64,000 nt of DNA from contig NW_025336587.1 in assembly GCF_004798865.1 (NCBI RefSeq), forward strand, positions 1,676,734-1,740,733, read 5' to 3'. Position numbers and translations under genes: made by a program. Each line of letters starts with the position of its first letter. The stretch's first letter is position 1. The notes beneath the pieces were generated by a model that was not told the DNA's origin, ran no database searches, and saw only the letters and a program-made list of their open reading frames with translations. Below, piece after piece: positions 33,870 to 46,200 of the stretch. This DNA comes from Varanus komodoensis (lineage: Eukaryota; Chordata; Lepidosauria; Squamata; Varanidae).

Positions 33870-36150
33870 ACTCAGATTCGCCGTGATCTGGACTCCACAG
33901 CTGATAGGCTCCAGTACAGGAGGTGTCCAGAGCCCCGTCTGGTCCATCATTGTTGGATGAGTTCCAGTTATTGCAACCTGATGAGGCGGACAAGGCGCTT
34001 GGACTGGTGCGCCCCACCACCTGTCTCCTTGCCCCTTGCCCCTCTTTACTACTGAAAGAAGCCCGTCACAGGATTGGTCCCTGGTATGGGAGGGTATCAA
34101 CATCTCACTGAGGAAGGGCTGGGTCCCTGCCCCTTTGAAGAAGGCAGTGATCAGACCTGGCCTGAAGAAGGTGTCCCTGGACCCGGAGGTGGCCACCAAC
34201 TATAGACTGGTGGTCAACATCCCATCCTGTTCTTGGGCAAGGTGGTGGAGCGGATGGTGGCAGGACAACTCCAAGCACTCTTGAAACAGATTATCTGGAC
34301 CCATTTCAGTCTGGCTTCAGACCTGGTTGTGGTACTGAATCTTCCTTGGTCGCCCTGTAGGATGACCTGTGAAGGGAGAGGGACAGGGGAGTGCGTCCCT
34401 GTGGGTCCTCCTGCACAGCAGCTTTCATTATCATCGACCATGGTACCGTCCTGGATAGGCTGGTGGGTTTGGGAGCAGGAGGCACTGCACGGCAGTGGTT
34501 CCACTCCTACCTGACTGGCCAATTCCAGAGCTTGGTGCTGGGAGACTATGCCATGGAGTACCGCAGGGCTCCATTTTATCTCCCATGCTTTTTAACAGTT
34601 ACATGAAATGTTGGGCAAGGTCATCAGGTTTGGACTGCAGAGCCATCAGTACGCTGAGGACACCCAGCTCTACCTCTCATTTTCAACTAATCCAGGTGAG
34701 GCAGTGGCTGTCCTGAACTTGTGCCTGACTGAGGTGATGGGCTTGATAGGGGCCAATAAACTGAGGCTCAATCAAGATAAGATGGAGGTCCTTTTGGTGG
34801 GTGGTTCAGGCTTTCATGTAAATGATGTTGGCCCTGTCCTGGATGGGGTTGCTCTCCTCCTAAAGGACAGGGTCCATGGCTTAGGAGTGCTCCTCAACCC
34901 AGAACTGTCCCTGGAGGCCCAGATGGCAGTGATGGTGAGGAGCACTTTCCTTCAGCTTTGGCTGATCCATCAGCTGCGTCCCTACCTGGAGAATGACTGC
35001 CTGGCGACAGTGACACACACATTGGTAACTTCCCAACTAGACTTCTGTAATGTGCTCTACGTGGGGCTTCCCTTGAAGACGGTCTGGATACTTCAATTGG
35101 TTCAAAACAGAGCTGCCAGGCTGTTGAGGACCTGTCACTATTCTCACATAATGTTGGTCCTTTATCAGCTTCACTGGCTCCCAACTGAAGTCTGTGCCCA
35201 ATTTAAAGTGCTGGTATTAACTTATAAAGCCCTAAATTACTCCCACTTATACTACTCTGGTGCGCTCGCAACTGGAGTATTGTGCTCAGTTCTGGGTCCC
35301 TCATTACAGAAAGGATATAGCCAGGTTGGAGTCAATGCAGCGCAGGGCCACAAGGTTGGTGGCCGGTTTGCAGGGGATGCCATATGAGGCGAGGAGGGGA
35401 TATGTTGGCGACATACAGGTATGTGAGGGGGTGTCCCACGGAGGTGGGTAGAGACCTGTTCTCCCCTGCAGAGGAAGGCAGGATGCGCTACAATGGAGCA
35501 AAGATCAGGAAACCAAGGTTCCATTTGGATGCCAGGAAGCACTTCCTGACACTTTGGACCCCAGGGGTATGGAATGGGCCTCCATGGGAGGTGGTTGAGG
35601 CCCCATCGGTGCGGGTGTTCAAAGTTAGGCTGGACATGCACATGGTGGGCATGTCGGGAGTGAAGCTGGCTGGAGCCAGGGGTCAGACTAGATGGCCCAG
35701 GAGGATCCTTCTGACTCGCTCTGTGCCTATGTTTCTAAATGGCTTGGGGCCAGGATACCTGAAGGAACATCTCCTTTCCTATATGCCCTCCCACCCCTTA
35801 AGATCAGAGTCAGAGGCTCTTCTCTGGGCCCCCTCCTTGAAGGAGGTTAGGAGAGCAAACAATCCAGAGGAGGGCCTTCTCCGTGGTGGCACCCTGTGGA
35901 ATGTGCTCCCCAGAGAATTTCACCTGGTGCCAACTTTATATGCTTTTTGGTGCCAGGGCAAGGCCTTTTTATATGCCCAACATTTTAAAGCTTAAATAAT
36001 TTTAATCTGGTTTTATAAATATCAATATCCTCAGTCACATTTTATCTTGTTATTGTATTTGACTGTTTGTATCTATTGTTTATTTATATTGTAAGCTGTC
36101 CTGAGGTAATTTGATTGTATAGGACTGCATAAAAATATTCTAAATAAATA
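33870..36150 (+). mobile_element. L2-clade LINE, 5'-truncated, split by a CR1
   Basis: Carries reverse transcriptase pieces (LDRLVGLGAGGTARQWFHSY, then QSHQYAEDTQLYLSFST) and the thumb region (SQLDFCNVLYVGLPLKTV, LHWLPTEVCAQFKVLVLTY). The frame breaks at several points between 34100 and 34610, and the catalytic YADD reads YAED. The element is interrupted at about 35245-35737 by a CR1 and resumes in frame (YKALN then GLGPGYLKEHLL), ending in an AT-rich tail with 'aataaataaataaat'. Confidence 0.85.
35245..35737 (+). mobile_element. CR1 LINE 3' end nested in the L2-clade LINE
   Basis: Matches the last ~490 bp of the main CR1 subfamily, from 'ctactctggtgcgctcgcaac' to 'tgtgcctatgtttcta'. 'ctaaat' occurs at both borders as a likely target duplication. 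It must be younger than its host element. Confidence 0.85.
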
Positions 36151-36828
36151 AATAAATAAATGTCTACATAGCCCCACAGTTGAAGCTTAATGATAAACAA
36201 TCCCAGTAGTTGTAGCTGCTTCTCACAGGGAGCTGCTCCAGTCCCCTAATCATTTTTGTTACCCCTTTCTGCACTTTTTCTAACTCAGTTATGTTCTTTT
36301 TCAGGTGTGGTGACTAGAACTGGGCACCATATTCTAAGCCTAGTTGCACCAAAGATTTGCAGCCAGATGGTACATTTTCAGTTCCTTTCCCACCAATGCC
36401 CAAAGAAGATGGAGTTTGCTGTTTGCAGTGTGGCTGCCCACTTGAGCCTGGCTCCATTCCCCCCAGAGCTGGGCAGCTAACCACGCCTGGCCCCAAACCT
36501 CTCTGGTGCAGAGAGAACTCCCTTGAGACAAAGCACTGCTGAGCCACGTACGAGATACGTGGAAGCTATCGGAGGATGTTCCTAAGGAATATGCAAAGGC
36601 ATTCTGGCTGGGAAGGGCCTTTAATTAGGAACAAGCTTGTGTCAAGGAAGGAGAATCGCTGTCCTCTCCCACCCCCATGTCTGTTCCAATGTGCAGAGAG
36701 GAGGCAGTGCACCCCACGGCTTCCACACAGTCGTGCTTTTGGGGTCGCAGACAGCTGGCATCATGGCAGACGCTGGAGGATCGCCCTCCCTCTGGCTTTA
36801 GGATTCAGCCTCTTCTGGCCAGGCAAGG

Positions 36829-37266
36829 CTACAGGCGAGGTGGACAGGGAGGCGGCAGTGGCATCTGCTGAGATGCAGAGCCCTCCCCTGGGCCTGTGTT
36901 CCTGGAGGTTTCGCCCACTGGCTGGTTGGCCCCAAATATGGGCTGCTTGATGGCCCTGGATGAGCTCGGCTGAGCAAGCCACTGCCCTGGTGGGTTCTGC
37001 GCCATAAAGTCTAGCAGCTCGTCTAAATTCTCCCGGGCGCTGGCAAGCTTCTGCCGGCTCTGAAGGACAATGTGCGATGGCAAATCCCGGAGAGAGGCGG
37101 ATGTGGACAGGTGAGCTTGCAGCTCCTCCAGGCCCAAGTAGACCCGGCTCACGTTTTCCTGCAGGTGCGCCGGGAGTTCGCCGACGTGTGGCAAGAGGTT
37201 GTGGTACGTGTCGTACAACTCCCGGGCCAGGATGCGTGTCAAGCTTAGAGCCTTCATCTCCAGTTG
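36829..37266 (-). CDS. Gene B last exon, perilipin helical bundle
   Basis: Acceptor ctttcag above 37266, phase 0, 145 codons plus TAG. Starts QLEMKALSLTRILARELY; gene A has ELETQALEVSHTLAQQLQ here. It ends with a 40-residue Pro/Ser/Gly-rich tail (PPPCPPRL) and no repeat array, unlike gene C. Confidence 0.85.
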   Translation of the reverse strand, partial: QLEMKALSLTRILARELYDTYHNLLPHVGELPAHLQENVSRVYLGLEELQAHLSTSASLRDLPSHIVLQSRQKLASARENLDELLDFMAQNPPGQWLAQPSSSRAIKQPIFGANQPVGETSRNTGPGEGSASQQMPLPPPCPPRL

Positions 37267-40200
37267 CTGAAAGAAGGGGGGGGGGGACAAGGGCCCATTG
37301 CTGAGCAAGGGGGGGCACCCCTTCTGGCTCAGCAAGCCCCACAATCCTGAGGAAGCACCCTGGCACCCTCCTTGAGCAAAAGCCCCGCCTGCTCTTTGAA
37401 ATGCACGCTGCCCACATTGTGTCCTCAAATCTGCTATTTTTCTACGCAAGGGCGTGTCTGTTGAAACCCTCTGCGCAGAATCTTAGTCCGGAGCGAACTC
37501 CAGCATGGCCATTTGGGACTCAGCATGGACACTTCCCCTGCCAGGACAAGGAGAGGTGCTGAGGCAGTTTTCTGCCTCAAAGGCCAACAGAATTCCTCAC
37601 CTGGAATACGGTGTCCAGTTCCTCACCTGGAATACGGTGTCCAGCTGGCCCTTTCTGATTTACCTGTGATTCCAGAAAGACACAGGTAAATCAGAAAGGG
37701 CAGTGGAGGGAAACAGAAATGATCCAGAATTTAGAAACACTGCCCTGGGAGGACAGACTGAGAGAACTGGCCTGTTCAGCCTTGAGAAGAGAAGACTGAG
37801 GGGGACATGATATCCCTCTGTAAGTACCTCAACGCCTGCCACAGAGAGGAAGGTCGAGATCTTTTCTTGCTGATACCAGAGTGGAGGACACGGAATAATC
37901 AATTCAAATTGCGACAGCCCAGTTTCAGGCTGGAAAAGCTTTGTCACTGTCAGGGCCATACAGCAGTGGAAACTGCTGCCTGGAGAGGTGGGGGGCTCTC
38001 TCACAGTGGAGACATTCAAGGAGAAACTGGGCAGCCCCCTGAGTGGGGTGGTGTGAGCTGGTGTCCTGCAACAGCAGGGGGTGGACTGGATGGCCTTCAG
38101 GGACCCTTCCAGCTCTTCTGTTCTGTGATTCTATGGATGCAGTCAGCTTTACCTGCAACAGAACCTGGGGGACACTAGCTGCTCTGCCTTGGACACCCTG
38201 GCCAAGTGCTCAGCAACTGTGCCAGCCAAGCTCAGTGGCCCTTTGACCACAGTTGCTGGGCAGAGAACTGTGCACACCTGTTCAGGTCCAGCCCTTCTTT
38301 ATTTGCAGCCAGAAATCCTGAGTTGGAACGTTCTCTTGTCTGGGCTTATATCCCCTTTTACAAATAGGATATATTGGGAGGAAGGGTCATTCAAGCACAA
38401 ACATATTAGAGCATATACAGACTTGTTTGTCTGTCTGTTTCTGTCCCATGGCTCAGGGCACCAGTTCCTTTTGGCACCTAGCATGACCCCTGCCAAATCA
38501 TTTTCCCAGGGTCTCCATCATTTATACTCCGCCCACCCCACAAATGCTCTCAGGGCCTCTAGAAATTCTAAAACTGCAAATCAACAAAACAGCATCCAGA
38601 AAAACAACACAGCTGATGAAAATAGCAAATATGAAGATATTAACATGCATTGAACGGCATTATTCCATGCATGTTTATGAACACACACAACGCTGACAAC
38701 TCTGTTATTTCCCAGATAGTAGAGACAATTCTAGGGGTTTTTGCCCTAAGAATACATAGAACGGATTGCAATACAAAAATGTTACAGAGTCATTTGGAAA
38801 ACTGATCATGGAAAGTTAAAACTGAGATGAAAACCATTGCTTGGCATTTAAATATGCTGTTTCTACATGAAAAAGGCAGATATGTGTTCGTGTCCCTTAA
38901 TCCAGAGAGGACACAAAATTGCAGCTGTTTCTAATAGTAAAAAGAAAAAGAAAACAGAGTGTGGGTGATCTGCTAATTTGCGTCAGTTGGACCTAACATG
39001 ATGGAGGACTCAGAAAAACGTAGGAAAGAAACAGGGTTAAAAGTAGCAGCTCTAACTTTGGTTAAAAGGTGCAAACCAACTCTTATGAGCACATGTTCTG
39101 GCAAGATTCCCAGGCTCATGTGTGAAACTGACCATTTTGCTGGACAGGTATCTCAGATGCTGAGAAAGCTGCGTGAAGAGCAGATAGCTTGGCCTCTGAT
39201 ATTGCGATACTTGTTGAGATAGACTTGGGCCCAGCACCAGTCCAAGACCCTGCGTACCTGCTGGTGCCTGATAAGAGAGGATTTAGCTCAAGGACAGCTT
39301 GAGTGAGGAAGCTTTAAGCAGTGCTGTTCAGCCCGTGGTCAGCCCATGGGCCAGTGTCAGCCTGCTGGAGAGCTCTGCCGGTCGCAGGGCTGCATCCCGC
39401 TCACTGCAGCCTGGCACGGGGACTGGCTATGCTCCACCACCTCTCTCTCGGCTGGCATCGCGTTCACGGAGGGTGTACCGGTGCTGCTGGGGGGGACCAG
39501 CAGGAGGACAGACGGCTCAGCGAGAGCCAGATGCACCAATGCCAGTATTTCGTTCTCTTTTTGTTGCTCAGTTTCTGGTTGTTCTGCAGAATTTTCATTT
39601 TTTGGGGATGGTGTTTGGAAACTAAGACACAGGCTACTGTATTATAAGCACGGTGCTTTTTGTTTCTGCCTCAGCAGTCCCCAGATTGGTTTTCCTGTTC
39701 TGCTGGTCCCTAGCTGTGGAAAGGCAGAAAGCCTCTGGTCTATTGAATGGAGAACTCAAGTCTCCTGAGGAGGTGCATCCGAAAGTCCATTAGGACAGAT
39801 ACAGGATGGCCCAACTGGGAGGGTTCGAGCTGTTGGGAGCTGAGTTCCTCCCTCCCAGCAGCAACAGCCTCACTGGCACTTCTTGTCAAATGTCTTTATT
39901 CTACCCATCAGTCCTGAGCATATACGAAGTGAAAGGCAGAACCCCCTCTGCTCACCTTCACCCCAGGCTTTGCTTGGGAGTCCTTCTGTGCCTGTCTCGG
40001 GCGGAGGGGCGCTGTGTAACTAGCATGCCTGCGTCCCCCTCTGGACGCCAGTTGAGCCAGCCTATGCCTGTGGCGGTGGACTATCACGCCCACCTCAGGG
40101 GGCTGGTTCCCCATCTGATAGGCTCCCCGTCTCCAAAACCCCACCTCGGGAGACTGTTGCTCTTCCTCCTTGCGCATACAGGTTGTCTGGGCACCTGGCA

Positions 40201-43200
40201 CTAAATTCTTCCCTAGCAGGCACTGGCGGCACCCACGGCCTCGGGCCAAGCCCACCTCAACAACCACCTCGTTATCGGGGCCGAGCTGCCCGCCCTGCCA
40301 TCAGCTCTCCTTTGCACAGCCCAATCCCCGAATCTGAGCTGTCAGTCCTGCCAAAATGGTCACCCCAGCTTCTCGTGCACAACTGGGGTTCCTACCGGAG
40401 CTCATGCGCACGACATGCACACATGTGAACAATATCTTGGGGAGTGGCTCCACTGCTTAGCAACCGATCCTAACCATCCAAGCAAACACGTTTGACTTCA
40501 TGTGCCAACCACTCGTTGGCATAAGCCCTTTCGCTTGGCTCCACCCTCTGACCAGTCAAGCCCCGCCTCTTCCTCTCTCAGGCCCCTGCCCTGTCTTTCA
40601 GGGAACCGGGGTTCTGCCCCCTGGCCACGAGGGCAGGATGAGTGGCCAGCAGCTGTCATTCCCCGGTGTCTTTCCACCTGGCCCACCTGGCCCATTTATG
40701 ACACTTGTCCTTCGCTACATCTGAGTTCCTCACCAAGATACCTCGGGAAGTAAAGAGATGGATCCTTTGACCGTGTGCTTTGCTGGCGGCTTGGTGCCCC
40801 TGGAATCCGCCTTCGCACACCATTGTGCCCACATGTTTGTAAGCTGCTCGGGGACATCCTTGAAACTGGAAGGACTTAAGTTACAGGAGCCGTCTAGCTG
40901 AAAAGCAGAAAAACATGTATTTATTTTCAAAGGCAGAAAGGAGAGAAAAGGGCAGAACACAGAATGCCACTGACTCCCTATGTTTCATCCAAATAATTTA
41001 AAAACCTGGTGAGGGCCTTTCTCTTTGGAGCAATATTATTTATCATTAATTAATATTTAATATATATTGCCTTCATATACCACCACATAACCAAAGTTCT
41101 CTGGGTGGTTTACAACAATGTTCCCCCACAACAGCCAATGGTTATGCTTGGTTGAATTCAGACAACACAATAACCTGCATAAAGATTATGTATGAGTTGT
41201 AGAAATGTGGTTTAAGAGGTTGTCTGAACCCAATCATGCTGACATACCATGGTTGGTAACACAAAGAACCCACAATTCAGAACTCAACAACAAGTCATAG
41301 GTTCTTATCCATAGGTGGATAAGTGCAAAGTCTTGCACTTGGGGCATGGGAATGGGTGTCATAAGTACAGGATGGGGGACAAGTGGCTGGAGAGCAGCAC
41401 TTGTGAAAGGGACCTTGGGGTGCTGGTCGACTGCAGGCTGAACATGAGCCAGCCGTGTGATGTGGTGGGCAAGAGGGCGAACGCCACCCTTGGTTGCACA
41501 GCCAGAAGTGTGGCTTCTAGATCAAGAGAGGTATCACTGCCACTCTACACGACTCTGGTGCGCCCGCAACTGGAGTATTGTGCTCAGTTTTGGGCCCCTC
41601 ATTACAGGAAGGATATAGCCAGGTTGGAGTCAGTGCAGCGTAGGGCCACAAGGCTGGTGACCGGTTTGCAGGGGGTGGGGTGTGAGGCGAGACTGAGGGA
41701 ACTGGGTCTCTTCAGCCTGTAGAAGAGGAGACTCAGAGGGGATACATTGGAGACATCCAGGTTTGTGAGGGGATGTCACATGGAGATGGGGAGAGACCTG
41801 TTCTCCCCTGCAGAGGAGGGCAGGATGCGTTCCAACGGAGCCAAGCTCCGGGAACCAAGGTTCCATTTGGATGCCAGGAAGTGCTTTCTGACAGTCAGGA
41901 CCTCGAGGGTGTGGAATGGGCTTCCCCAGGAGGTGGTTGAGGCCCCATCGGTGCGGGTGTTCAAGGATAGGCTGGACGTCCACATGGTGGGCGTGTCGTG
42001 AGCAGAGCTGGCTGGTGCCGGGGGTCAGACTAGATGGCCCAGGAGGCCCCTTCTGACTGGCTCTGTTTCTATGTTTCTGTGTTCTCTTAAGGGGTTGTCC
42101 CCAGTTAACCATCCATGGCTTGTTAACATAGCTGTATTCAGACAACATACCCATAGTTCAACAGTGCCCTGTTTAATAGCAAGCAACATGGAACTCCTAC
42201 TCAAGCCAAAGCCTGGCTTATTGTATCAACTCTACCCAGAGCATATTCCTAAGTAGAATGAGTTAATCTAAAAATGAAAATGAAACAAAAATACCAATCA
42301 ATCCACTGATGAGTTGCAAGGTCTGTTTTTGTCTATGAGCTTTTGTCCATTTTTTGAATCAATATGTTAAACTTGACCAGTTTCTAACAAAATCATGTTT
42401 TGGGCATCATAGCCTCTGGAGTTACACATCTAAATGTTTCCCTTTTATCCTCACGAAAACTCTTGGGACAATTTTGCTTTATTATTGCTTAACAAGAGAT
42501 AGTCAGTCATTAGCTTGCATTTCATTTTGTGATTATTCCATTCTTTTTCTGTTCTGCAGATGGTGTCCCTGAGGAAGGATTTCCGAAGCATGTCACACTC
42601 TGAACGCTGTCAATAAATCTGCTTTTAAGCATCTAGAGTTTCACCATCTTTGCTCCTGCCTCACAAAATAAAATAGCCAAAACGAAACTGAATTGACAGA
42701 GGCAACCAACATGACAAAACCCCAAATAACTGAACATGAATCCATATATCTATCAATAAATCAAGCAGAATGGGGTAAAAGCAAATCCTTTACATGCAAA
42801 AGCTGCAGGTTCAAACTCCCAGTTCAAGCAACAGGAGACTTTTTAAAGTATTTTAAGAGCTCACATAAAAGAGGTTGTGCGGAAAGCTTGGGAGGCTTCC
42901 CAGATCCATTCATTGCCTCTCCAGCTGAAAAATAAAACAGCTGTCAAAGTTCAAACCTTGCAATCAAGTGCTAGTGGAGATTAATTCGAGGTGTCCGAAT
43001 ATTTGGCAAATGCTTGTTCATCAAGGAACATCTGGAGAACATTTGATTTGTGCGGTGGTACAGGGTTCAGTTCTAGGCCCAGTGCTCTTCAACAGTTTTA
43101 ATGGTTTAGATGGTGAAGTACAAGGAAATATAATCAGATTTGCAGATGATACAAAACTGGGTGGAAAAATGAACACCCCAGAAGACAGAATGAAAATCCA

Positions 43201-46200
43201 GGACGATCTTGAGAAACTTGAACATTGGGCTGAAAGCAGCAGAATGAGAGTCAATAGGGACAAGTGCCAAGACCTTTATCTAGGAAAGAGAAACCAAAGG
43301 CATCGATACAAGATGGGGAATACGTGGCTCAACAGAACTGAAAAAGAAAAAGACCTTTGAGTTATTGCAGACTACAGGCTAAATATGCGTCAACAATGCA
43401 ATGTAGCCACCAAAACAACAACAACAACAACAACAACAAATGCTACTTTGGGGTGCATTAACAGAAGTATTACTTCCAAATCATGAGAAGTAGTAGTTCC
43501 CCTATACTCCCCACTAGTCAGACCACATTTGGAATACTGTGTCCAGTTCCGGGCCAAGATTTAAGAAAGTTGCAGAAAAACTAGAAAGGGTCCAGTAGAA
43601 GACAACAAAATTATCCAGGAAACAATGCCCTGTGAGGAGAGATGGAGAGAACTGGGCATGTTCAGCCTTGAGAAGACAGAGCGGGGACATGATATCTTTC
43701 TATAAGTAACTCAAATGCTTTCGCAGAGGAAAGTCAAGACCTCCTTCTTGCTGATACCAGACTGTAGGACACAGAATAATCCGTTCAGTTTGCAACAACT
43801 GAGATTCAGTCTCGATATCAGGAAAGGTCTCCTCACTATCTGAGCGATATGGCAGTAGCACCAGTTCCCTGGAGAGGTCATGAGTTCTTCCACAGCAGAG
43901 ACATTAAAAAAAGAAACTGGACAGTCACCTGAGAAATTGGGATGGTAGAAATGGCCCTCCTGGCCCCCTCCAACTCTACCGTTCCATGATTCAGAAATGA
44001 TTCTATGATTCAGAGAGCCAGTGTGGTGTCGTGGTTCAGAGCATGGGACTGCGATTCAGGCGATCTGGGTTCAAGTCCCTGCTCAGCCATGGAGCTACCT
44101 GGGTGATTTTGGGCCAGTCACAGACTCTCAGCCCAGCCCACCTCACAGGGTTGTTGTTGCAGGGATAAGATGGAAGAGGAAACATAGAAAAGAGAGCGAG
44201 TCAGAAGGGGTCTCCCGGGCCATCTAGCTGGCTCCACTCACGACATTCCCACCATGTGGACGTCCAGCCTATCCTTGAACACCCGCACTGATGGGGCCTC
44301 AACCACCTCCCATGGAAGCCCCTTCCACGCCCTCGGGGTCCCGACCGTCAGGAAGTGCTTCCTGGCATCCAAATGGGACCTTGGTTCCCTGAGCTTGGCT
44401 CCGTTGGAGTGCATCCTGCCTTCCTCCGCAGGGGAGAACAGGTCTCTACCCACCTCCATGTGACACCCCCTCACACACCTGTATGTCGCCAACAGATCCC
44501 CTCTGAGTCTCCTCTTCTCCAGGCTGAAGAGACCCAGTTCCCTCAGTCTCGCCTCATATGGCATCCCCTGCAAACTGGCCACCAACCTTGTGACCCAACG
44601 CTGCACTGACTCTAACCTGACTATATCCTTTCTGTAATGAGGGGCCCAAAACTGAACACAATACTCCAGTTGCGGGCGCACTAGAATCATATAGAGTGGT
44701 AGTAACACCTCTCTTGATCTAGAAGCCACACTTCTGACTATGCACCCAAGGGTGGCATTCGCCCTCTTGACCACCGCATCACACGGCTGACTCATGTTCA
44801 GCCTGCAGTCAACCAGCACCCCGAGGTCCCTTTCACAAGTGCTGCTCTCCAGCCACTTGTCACCCAACCTGTACTTATGACACCCATTCCTATGCCCCAA
44901 GTGCAAGACCTTGCACTTATCCACATCGAACACCATCCTGTTGTCTCCTGCCCACTTCCATAGTCTGTCCAGATCCTTTTGGATCTGGAGTACCTGCTCC
45001 TCAGTTATGGCCACTGCTCCCGTTTTAGTGTCATCTGCAAATTTGATCAGCAGACTGTTCACCCCTTCTTCCATGTCGTTAATGAAAAGATTAAACAGGA
45101 TCAGCCCCAGGACAGAGCCCTGGGGGACCCTGCTTGTCACTGGCTGCCATCCCGATGATTCCCCACTAATGGTTACCCTCTGCTTTTGGTCTGTCAGCCA
45201 TGCCCTAATCCACCAGGCAGTGCTTTGGTGTATCCCAAAACTCCTCAGTTTCTTCACCAGGGTATCATGGGGCACTTCGTCAAAGGCCTTGCTGAAATCC
45301 AGGTATACCACATCCACTGCATCCCCTCCATCCAGCCATCTCGAATCCTTGTCACCCACAAGGTTTGTCTGGCAGGACCTGTTTTTGCAGAAGCCGTGTT
45401 GTGTGGCCGCCAGCCTCCCTTCCCTATCTAGCATCACTAGATCTCTCACTATTATGAGCCTTTCCATTGTTTTTCCTACAATGGACATAAGGCTAACCGG
45501 TCTATAATTCCCCATGTCCTTTCTACTACCCTTTTTGAAATTTGGACCATGGATGCCACCCTCCAGTCCTCTGGAATTTCACCCATTCTCCATGAGGCCT
45601 CAAAAATGGAGGCCAGCGGGCGTGAGAGAACCCCTGCCAACTCTCTAAGTACTCTCGGTGTAACCTGTCAGGGCCTGGTGCCTTTGTAGTGTCCAATACC
45701 CTGAGGAGCCCCTCAACTTCAAGGGGGTGACTCTAATCTGTGCCCCTAAGTCCCCAGCCTCATCTAATCTCCTATGCAGATCTCCCCCGTCCTGCTTTGG
45801 GGAGAACACAGAGGCAAAATAGTCATTTAGCATCTGTGCCTGTTCCCTCGTATCAGTCACTGGATCTCCTTCCTCCTTATTAAGTGGTCCCACCACTTGT
45901 CTCCCCTTCCTCTTCCTATTTACATGCTTTTTATTGCTCTTGAAAAAGGCAGGATCTAAATCGGAAAAAAAATATATGGGGAGATGCAATAGTGGTGATC
46001 AAAAGAAATGTGTGGTGTGGAGAAAGGGGAGAGGGTCAGATTGTTCTCTCTCATAACACCTGAATCCCACAAAGCTGATTTTGGGGAGGTTTAGCACAAG
46101 TTTTAAAAATGACATACCATTCTATATTTAAAAACTCTCAGAACGGTGTACAATAATGTTAAACAAAGCAATAACATGTCAATCAGCACAATAATCATAA

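Noticed and set aside
39320-40430. Several GC-rich open frames on both strands
   Set aside because: They overlap each other, lack domains and have no consistent splice signals; noted only as an unexplained intron stretch.
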